Positions 57,901-64,000 of a DNA stretch of 64,000 bases are shown piece after piece. The DNA is from Pholiota molesta (lineage: Eukaryota; Basidiomycota; Agaricomycetes; Agaricales; Strophariaceae), in contig JACGCK010000206.1 in assembly GCA_014925825.1 (NCBI GenBank), forward strand, positions 1-64,000, in the 5' to 3' direction. Under the pieces are notes generated by a model, which made no database searches, was not told the DNA's origin, and worked only from the letters and a program-made list of their open reading frames with translations. The first letter of the stretch is position 1. Each line of letters starts with the position of its first letter. The position numbers and the translations under genes were made by a program.

Positions 57901-59936
57901 GTCGTTAGGAAAGACAAGGAGTATGAAGAACCTTTGGTATGTATCTTGTTACTCGTCGCTTTCGAATGTTGACGTTGATCATCATCCGTTCATAGATGTC
58001 TATATTTCAACATCGAAAAAATTTCCTCATTATCCTTATGGCGCACCGCGTTAGTTCAGGTCCAAAGACTCCGTACTCTTAGAAGCAAATCCACACCCCG
58101 TGTTTCTTCAAAGGCATCCACCACCGTGAATCTGAATCTGTAACCCCCCTAGGCCCACGTGGAGGCGCACGTCGACGGTGCCGTGTCGGCGGCGGCTTCT
58201 CGCGATGCACACTGGTGCTGGAGGGGACCACCAGCGTAGGTGCGTGTCGCGCGCAGGGCGCGTGGCCCTGACCGAGGTGGATGGTTGTACAGCATCGATT
58301 GCGCCTGCGCGTGCCGTGGGCAAAGGGCTGCGCTTGCGGATATGATAACGCGTCGTGCTCCGGTACATATCCATCCTTATTATCCCTATTACCTATCGAC
58401 TTCTCACGAGGAATCCAACGTGTCCAGTGTCCAGCGTGCCGCAGAGGCCGCTATCCCTCAGATCGCAGGCCCTACGCATACCTTATGGCGCCATGCAATC
58501 CTCCTCCTCTCCGCACCAGTAGCATAACCTTGCCACAGCGCCAAACCCCACCCGGACATTCGTATACGTGATCCCGCTGGCCGATCGCGGCGTCGCGCAT
58601 GCCACACCGTCGGCGCTCCTACCTGCCTGGACCTGCGTCTCCTTTCCGCGCCCGGCGCACGGATTATGGGCTCTGTCTCGTCGGTACAGCCGTCATGATC
58701 GATGGTGTAGCGTGCTGGGCTGCGTGGAGGGTTGTTCCGCTACGAGCTCGTTCCGAGGAGTGACTTAGGAGATGCTCGAGGATGGGATGGTTGTTGATGA
58801 TGTGATGCGTTTTGATACATGTTGTTTGATAGGGATGAATGTTGACCAATTTTCTTCCTTAAGTTCCCGCGTTAGAAGATCGAATAGAGTGCTGCGATAT
58901 GAGAGGGTCAAACGTACTAATGAATTCAATCTGACCTACAACGTATACTTGCACATTTTGTCCTATTCAGAATACCGTTTATCTTTGGTGTTCATCCCAT
59001 GAATGTCCGCACAGATGATGCTGTCGATGTACGATTTCACTTTGGCACGAAATGTGGCTGATGTCAATGGCTCTTGAATTTGTCCATGTTCCAGATAGAA
59101 TTTCATCATCGTGATGCCAAGGTTTTTATTGCATCGAAATCGTATAGGCTACCACAGAGTTTGGAGGAAACCGAAGCAATTAGCACAGTACATACTGTAC
59201 ATCCCGCCCTGCGAGTACGTTACTACGTACGCTCAAGAGGGGTCTGAAGCGCACAACTTCCGGATGGCCGGGCGGCCTGCACGCAAGTCAACACAGGGCA
59301 GTGTGCTGCGGAGTAAGGCAACGCGCCGGCCAGGACGTGCTCGCCGCGACCCCTCTTGGACGTGGAGCTGCCGCCGCCTACGAGCGCCGCCATTATAGAT
59401 AGAGAAACAGGATAGGGGAACGGAGGGTGTGGGAGGGATGAACTCCTCCCATGGTCCCTGGCACATCGGGTGGCAATCAGGCGCCCGCGGAACGCGCACC
59501 GGGGGTCACCATGAGTTGCGGGCTCGTGGGCATAAACTATACGATAATCCGACGAGCAAGCGCATGCAGAGTGTACACCCATGTACGGTGCGCGCCCGCG
59601 TTGCCTGCGTATCTAGCCATGAGCATCCCGAGCCCGCAGTGTAGGCGACGAAGGGCGGCCGGAGGCTCGCGATGGGTAGTAGCGGGCTGCCGTGGCGGGG
59701 CTGTGTGGGACATGGACCCTGTGCGATCATGGATACAAAGTTAACTACGAGATACTTGCAGCGCTTTATCTGAACCAAGAGAAACGGTCGACGCGGACGC
59801 TGGAGCTGTGCTTCTGAGGGATAAAACGGGGTGTGCGCCGTCCCACACGCATCAGGAGCGTCAATGAGCGGTGGAGGAGTTGGAGCATGGGAGTGTGGTA
59901 CGGAATTGCGCACCACATCAGAAAGGGAGGGGTGGG
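54911..59936. other. Five-kilobase gene-poor stretch with local duplications
   Basis: No exon chain with recognisable family features was found on either strand. A diverged tandem duplication joins 56455-56640 with 56720-56900 (shared tatgaccg, ctgctgcagacggacaaaa-like and ccactgac pieces). 55975-56200 resembles 58700-58910 (shared actgggctgcg-like, gagctcgttc and gatggtgcgttttgat-like pieces), suggesting two relics of one gene. A minus frame at 57560-57829 is protein-like but unassigned. Confidence 0.4.
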
Positions 59937-60118
59937 TGTCACGATACACGTGACTCGTTCCAGTAGATATCCCTCGAGTACCTTATTCCTTTTCTTCACT
60001 TTTGTCCACTTCGTTTCTAGGTTCGTCTTTTTGTATATATCTACGTACACGCAGCTATATACCTTCGTTTCTAGCGTCTGTCGGCCCCGCGTTGCGCGTG
60101 CTTAGCAGCACCCTAACA
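59937..60118 (+). repeat. Putative 5' LTR (182 bp)
   Basis: It starts tgtcacgatacacgtgac and ends ccctaaca (TG...CA boundaries), with a TATA-like tgtatatatct at about 60031-60041. cttggacaaaag follows directly and would be the primer-binding site. No second LTR is available for confirmation, so the boundaries are provisional. A possible 5-bp target duplication, gtggg, precedes it. Confidence 0.6.
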
Positions 60119-60184
60119 CTTGGACAAAAGTCTCAAAACAAAGCCAAAACACTACCAAAAAAAATTTTCACGCAGCGCAAGTTG

Positions 60185-61315
60185 ATGGACGGCGAGCAGC
60201 AGCAACACCAGCAACTTCCCCAGGGCCCCCCCAGCGCAGCACCTCCACCTCCCGACCCTCAGCCTCCGGCGGCTGACGCGGTTGCGACTTTTGTGGTCAC
60301 GGAGATGCGACGACAGTTTGGCGCCCAGTTTGCCGAGCTGCGGGCTGATCTCGACGATTCCCTCCGGCGTGTGGCGGGCCTCGAGGCCGAGTTAATCAAG
60401 ACCCAGGCACTCGTCGCACGGGGTGCTTCTCGAGCCCCGAGAGTTGCGCCGCCTACCCCATTTGATCCAAAATTGCCGAACTCGAAGGAGCTAGCCGACC
60501 AGTGGGTGCGCCAGATCTCCAATGCGGCTCTGTTTGAGGTGTTTGCAAGCGACGAACATAAGATTTTGTGGGCGGAGTCTTACCTTGCTGGTCAGGCAAA
60601 CACTTGGTCCTCAACAATCACGACGACGGGCACCCGGGAGACCAACGCAGCACGTTACAGTTGGACGGCATGGCTTCAGTTGTTCAAGGAGATCTTCTGC
60701 ACTCGGGATGTGCCTGCGGATGCCCTTCGGAGGCTCTCGGTGCTGGTTCAGGGCTCGAAGTCGATTACGCAGTACTGCACTGAGTTCAAGGAACTCTCAC
60801 TGCGACTCTCGGTGGAGGATCAAAAGGGTGACTTTGTGAAGGAGCGGTTCTGGCAGGGTCTCAGCACATCAGCAAAGAAGGCACTGGTGAACTCCGATTA
60901 TCGTACCGTGGAGGAGGCGCAGGACATCTTGCTTCGCCGCGAGCTGAGGCTGGCTGACATTGAGGCAGCTGAGCGCCAGATGAAGCAGGCAGGGTCCCAC
61001 AATGGTACTGCAAGTGGGAAGTCTACGTCCTCCATTCCAGCTCGTCCTTTGGGCAATGCTGCTACCCCCTTTCCCGGTGCCCAGCTATCGAACCCTCCTG
61101 TGCCGAAGGACCCAAATGCGATGGACATCGATGCGGCGAAGCGTGGTGGGCGGCAGGGTAAGCCACGTACTTGTTTCGGTTGTGGCGAGGAGGGCCATAT
61201 GGTGTTCAACTGCCCTAAGGCGATGGCGAGTCTGAAGGCGGCTGTGGTGACGGAGATCCTTGCTCAACAGGCTTCCGCGGCATCGAAGTCCACAGATGGT
61301 TCGGGTTTTGTGTAG
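60185..61315 (+). CDS. gag: Gag-like capsid/nucleocapsid polyprotein
   Basis: 376 aa from the first ATG (60185), 66 nt after the LTR end. A Gln/Pro-rich N-terminus and a short coiled-coil-like segment (about 40-75) are followed by a retrotransposon Gag core: WVRQISNAALF, ESYLAGQANTWSS, WLQLFKEIF, QYCTEFKELSLRL, FWQGLSTSAKKAL. Near the C-terminus is a zinc knuckle CFGCGEEGHMVFNC (CX2CX4HX4C). The frame is intact and ends at a TAG. Gag packages the element RNA in virus-like particles in the cytoplasm. Pol lies in the -1 frame and overlaps or abuts this end. Confidence 0.9.
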   Translation: MDGEQQQHQQLPQGPPSAAPPPPDPQPPAADAVATFVVTEMRRQFGAQFAELRADLDDSLRRVAGLEAELIKTQALVARGASRAPRVAPPTPFDPKLPNSKELADQWVRQISNAALFEVFASDEHKILWAESYLAGQANTWSSTITTTGTRETNAARYSWTAWLQLFKEIFCTRDVPADALRRLSVLVQGSKSITQYCTEFKELSLRLSVEDQKGDFVKERFWQGLSTSAKKALVNSDYRTVEEAQDILLRRELRLADIEAAERQMKQAGSHNGTASGKSTSSIPARPLGNAATPFPGAQLSNPPVPKDPNAMDIDAAKRGGRQGKPRTCFGCGEEGHMVFNCPKAMASLKAAVVTEILAQQASAASKSTDGSGFV

Positions 61316-61389
61316 AGCTGCCTCGCACGGTCGCACCGAGCGCAGCCAACCGATATTCTGTACTGGCTCCACCTAGTAATCAATGCATT

Positions 61390-63879
61390 TTGTCTGGCCC
61401 TGATGAAGAACACCCCGTACCTAAGCGACGACGACGCCGACGGCGCTGCGCAGCTGTCGTCCATGCTCGGACTCCCCATTCTCCATTCTCGTCCTTCGAA
61501 GTGCCGGTTACTGTCCATATACAGGATCCTGCGGCCCTATCCCTATTTCGCATTGTCGCCACTCTGGCAATGCTCGACTCTGGTGCTAGCTGTTGTTTTG
61601 TCCACCCTCGCTTCGTGGAGGAGCATGGCTTGCCCATACTAAAGAAAAAACGTGGACTCCGTCTTCGCACTGTGGATAATTCGGAGGTTAAGTCTGGTCT
61701 CATCACGCATGAGGTTCACCTACGGATTTATATTGGTGACCATTCGGAGGTGTTGGTCTTCGAGGTGGCGGACATTGGTGATGACAACCTAATCCTTGGG
61801 TTGAACTGGCTTTGGCGGCACAACCCACCGGTGGACTGGGAACGGTCGTTGCTGGATTTCCGCTCCGAATTTTGCATTCGCAACTGCCTCCCAGCACCCA
61901 CAGTGGCGGCGAAGCCTGCGACAGTAACGCGGACTGCTGGCGGCCCACGCTGCCCACCCCGGAAGTCGGAGATTGAGCGGGCAAGGCGGGCTGCCCGGCG
62001 TGTAGCGGCAGCCCTGAAGCGTGGAGAGGAGGTTGTGTCGGAGGAGGATATGGCGAGACAGCGGATGTTGTTAGGAGTGATGGGAGAGGCGAAGGCGTCG
62101 ACTGGGACGGGTGCGGCGCGGGCACGGAAGACTAACCGCTCTGCTGGTGGGCGGCGGCTACAGCTACCCCACGAGGCCTTCGCCTATTTGAAGAAGGCTC
62201 GGACGCACCGCAATGAGCGCTTGCGAGGTCAGCGCGCGGAAGCGGTGCGTGTGGCGAGGCTGGCAATTGATGAGGCGATTGTGGCGCAGGAGAGTGTGCC
62301 GGGGCCAAGTAGTGGTGGTGGAGGCTCTTCGTGGATGTTCGAGCAGCGTTGGGATGGCGAGTCAGTGCGCAGTGTGCGGGGGCCGGAGATTGTGGAGGTT
62401 CGAGGGGCGGCGGGGCGTTCATTTTCACAGGAGCTGGCGGAGGAGGCAGCGCGGAAGGATGTGAAGCAGGAACGTTCAGTGGAGGAGATGGTGCCATCGG
62501 AGTTCCACGAGTTCTTGGACGTGTTCGACAAGAGGCGTTCGGAGCGACTCCCTCAGCACCGTCCGCATGACCTGGCAATCGACCTCGAGGGTGATGTACT
62601 TCCCCCCACTGGGAAACTGTACCAGCTTGCGCCAGCGGAGCTGCGTGCACTTCGGGAGTTCATCGACGAAAACCTTGCAAAAGGGTACATCCGGCCATCG
62701 AAGGCACCTTGTGGGGCACCAGTCTTTTTTGTGAAGAAGAAAGACGGGTCGCTCCGCTTGGTGGTCGACTTTCGGGCGCTTAATGCAATCACACGCCCGG
62801 ACTCTTACCCAATTCCGCTCACAACCGAGCTCCTCGACCGCCTGAAGGCAGCCAAGGTGTTCACGACTCTCGATATGCGCTGGGGATACTATAACGTGCG
62901 CATCCGCGAGGGCAACGAGTGGAAGACGTCTTTTCGCACCCGTTATGGTCAGTTTGAATTCCTGGTGATGCAGTTTGGGCTTCGTAATGCTCCTGCAGCC
63001 TTTCAACGAATGGTCAATGAATTGTTCCATGACCTTGTGGATGTGTATGTGGTGCTTTACCTAGACGACATCATTATCTTCTCGGAGGATCCAGCTCAAC
63101 ACGATGATCACGTTCGGGAGGTCTTGCGACGTCTGCGTGAGGCTGATCTCTTCCTCAAGCCTGAGAAGTGCGCATTCCGTACGACCTCGGTGGATTATTT
63201 GGGCCTCAAGATCACGCCGGGGCACATTGGGATGGATCCGGTGAAGGTTAGTGGGGTGACAGAGTGGCCAGTCCCACGAACCGTGCGCCACGTTAACCAA
63301 TTCCTTGGGTTTTGCAACTTCTATCGTCGGTTTGTGGAGGACTACGCGAATATCACGCGCCCATTGGAGAGGTTGAAGCGTAAGGATGTGGCTTGGAGGT
63401 GGGGTGAGAAGGAGCAGGAGGCGTTTGAGGGGATGAAACGGGCATTTGTGGAGGCGCCGATATTGGTGATGCCGGACATGGAGGCGCCGTTTCGCGTGGA
63501 GACTGATGCCTCAGATTTTGCAGTGGGCGCTATTCTGTCACAGCAGGATGCCGCGGGCGATTGGAGGCCGGTGGCATACTTCTCAAAGGCCATGCAACCA
63601 GCAGAACGGAATTACGATATCTACGACAAGGAGTTGTTAGCAATCGTGCGGGCGCTTGAGGCATGGAGGCCATACCTTGAAGGAAACCCCCACCAGGTTG
63701 ACATTTTCTCGGACCATCGGAACCTGGAGTACTTCATGACGGCGAAGGACCTGAACAGGCGGCAGGCGCGCTGGAGCTTGTTCCTCAACAGGTTCAACTT
63801 CATGATCCATCATCGACCCGGGCGCTTAAGCGCGGGTCCCGACGAGCTTTCGCGAGGTCGCAGTCGATTGTTCTTTTAA
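61390..63879 (+). CDS. pol: Pol: aspartic protease, reverse transcriptase, RNase H; integrase not seen
   Basis: A long intact frame, open upstream to about 61312 without an ATG, so it is probably expressed by -1 frameshifting from gag; the coordinates given begin at the first TTG. Protease: MLDSGAS at about 61570. RT: APVFFVKKKDGSLRLVVDFR, TLDMRWGYYNVRI, QFGLRNAPAAFQRMVN and the catalytic YLDDIIIFSE at 63058. RNase H: ETDASDFAVGAILSQ, YDKELLAIVRALEAW and FSDHRNLEYF. It stops shortly after RPGRLSAGPDELS. In full chromovirus-type elements an integrase with an HHCC zinc finger follows here, and I see none before the window end. The early stop may mark a truncated or defective copy. Confidence 0.9.
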   Translation: MSGPDEEHPVPKRRRRRRRCAAVVHARTPHSPFSSFEVPVTVHIQDPAALSLFRIVATLAMLDSGASCCFVHPRFVEEHGLPILKKKRGLRLRTVDNSEVKSGLITHEVHLRIYIGDHSEVLVFEVADIGDDNLILGLNWLWRHNPPVDWERSLLDFRSEFCIRNCLPAPTVAAKPATVTRTAGGPRCPPRKSEIERARRAARRVAAALKRGEEVVSEEDMARQRMLLGVMGEAKASTGTGAARARKTNRSAGGRRLQLPHEAFAYLKKARTHRNERLRGQRAEAVRVARLAIDEAIVAQESVPGPSSGGGGSSWMFEQRWDGESVRSVRGPEIVEVRGAAGRSFSQELAEEAARKDVKQERSVEEMVPSEFHEFLDVFDKRRSERLPQHRPHDLAIDLEGDVLPPTGKLYQLAPAELRALREFIDENLAKGYIRPSKAPCGAPVFFVKKKDGSLRLVVDFRALNAITRPDSYPIPLTTELLDRLKAAKVFTTLDMRWGYYNVRIREGNEWKTSFRTRYGQFEFLVMQFGLRNAPAAFQRMVNELFHDLVDVYVVLYLDDIIIFSEDPAQHDDHVREVLRRLREADLFLKPEKCAFRTTSVDYLGLKITPGHIGMDPVKVSGVTEWPVPRTVRHVNQFLGFCNFYRRFVEDYANITRPLERLKRKDVAWRWGEKEQEAFEGMKRAFVEAPILVMPDMEAPFRVETDASDFAVGAILSQQDAAGDWRPVAYFSKAMQPAERNYDIYDKELLAIVRALEAWRPYLEGNPHQVDIFSDHRNLEYFMTAKDLNRRQARWSLFLNRFNFMIHHRPGRLSAGPDELSRGRSRLFF

Positions 63880-64000
63880 GATCCAGGCACATGTTCTAAG
63901 TTTAGTACATCAGGGTCCTCTACCCTAGATTCCATCAATCACATCACATGCTGTCCGACACTGCTCCGTGCCGCTCCGTGCCGCTTCAGGTATACGGTAA

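Larger units (their letters stand above)
59937..64000 (+). mobile_element. Ty3/gypsy LTR retrotransposon, 5' part (runs to the window edge or is truncated)
   Basis: The order is LTR, gag, then protease-RT-RNase H, as in Ty3/gypsy. No integrase coding is visible in any frame in the last 120 bp after the pol stop, and no 3' LTR lies within the window. The element either continues beyond 64000 or is a truncated copy. Confidence 0.85.

Overview
The window reads as nuclear DNA of a mushroom-forming basidiomycete (Agaricomycetes). Genes are broken by many short GT-AG introns of about 50-60 nt. The gene content is typical of that group: a DUF6533-type membrane protein, FunK1-type kinases, expanded F-box/LRR-like families, a TET/JBP-like dioxygenase, a secreted ricin-B-fold lectin and a Ty3/gypsy element. 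There are no rRNA, tRNA or CRISPR features that I can support. All exon structures below were built by hand from frame continuity, splice consensus and family resemblance.

Layout. 1-7711: two long, convincingly spliced genes of unknown function in tandem on the plus strand (898 and 960 aa). 7712-15955: a repeat domain holding a 250-bp foldback, C-rich minisatellites ending in telomere-like CCCTAA, two hairpin-bearing satellite families, a GTAACGA minisatellite and a 628-bp segment present in direct orientation on both sides of a complete five-exon TET/JBP-like gene (11457-12994, minus). 15956-20593: a FunK1 kinase fragment cut off at the repeat boundary, then a nine-exon DUF6533 membrane protein (minus).

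20594-26348: an auxilin/Swa2-type J-domain protein (minus) and a divergent F-box/LRR-like gene (plus). 26349-35395: two tandem copies of another F-box/LRR-like gene (one frameshifted, one intact), about 4.2 kb apart, with scattered duplicated fragments. 35396-40950: a large BCAS3/WD40-type gene. 41100-53400: a tandem triplication of [F-box gene + FunK1-like kinase] showing graded decay; two F-box copies are intact and the third is shattered. 53586-54838: a secreted two-domain ricin-B-type lectin with a clear TATA box. 54911-59936: gene-poor, with local duplications. 59937-64000: the 5' part of a Ty3/gypsy retroelement (LTR, gag, protease-RT-RNase H) in which no integrase is seen before the window ends.

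Functionally, two conserved cellular genes stand out: the auxilin-like gene (clathrin uncoating) and the BCAS3-like gene (autophagy or cytoskeleton-linked WD40). They lie among fast-evolving accessory families. The satellite-embedded dioxygenase is the most interesting single item, because enzymes of this superfamily oxidise methylated bases and it sits inside DNA that fungi normally methylate or silence.
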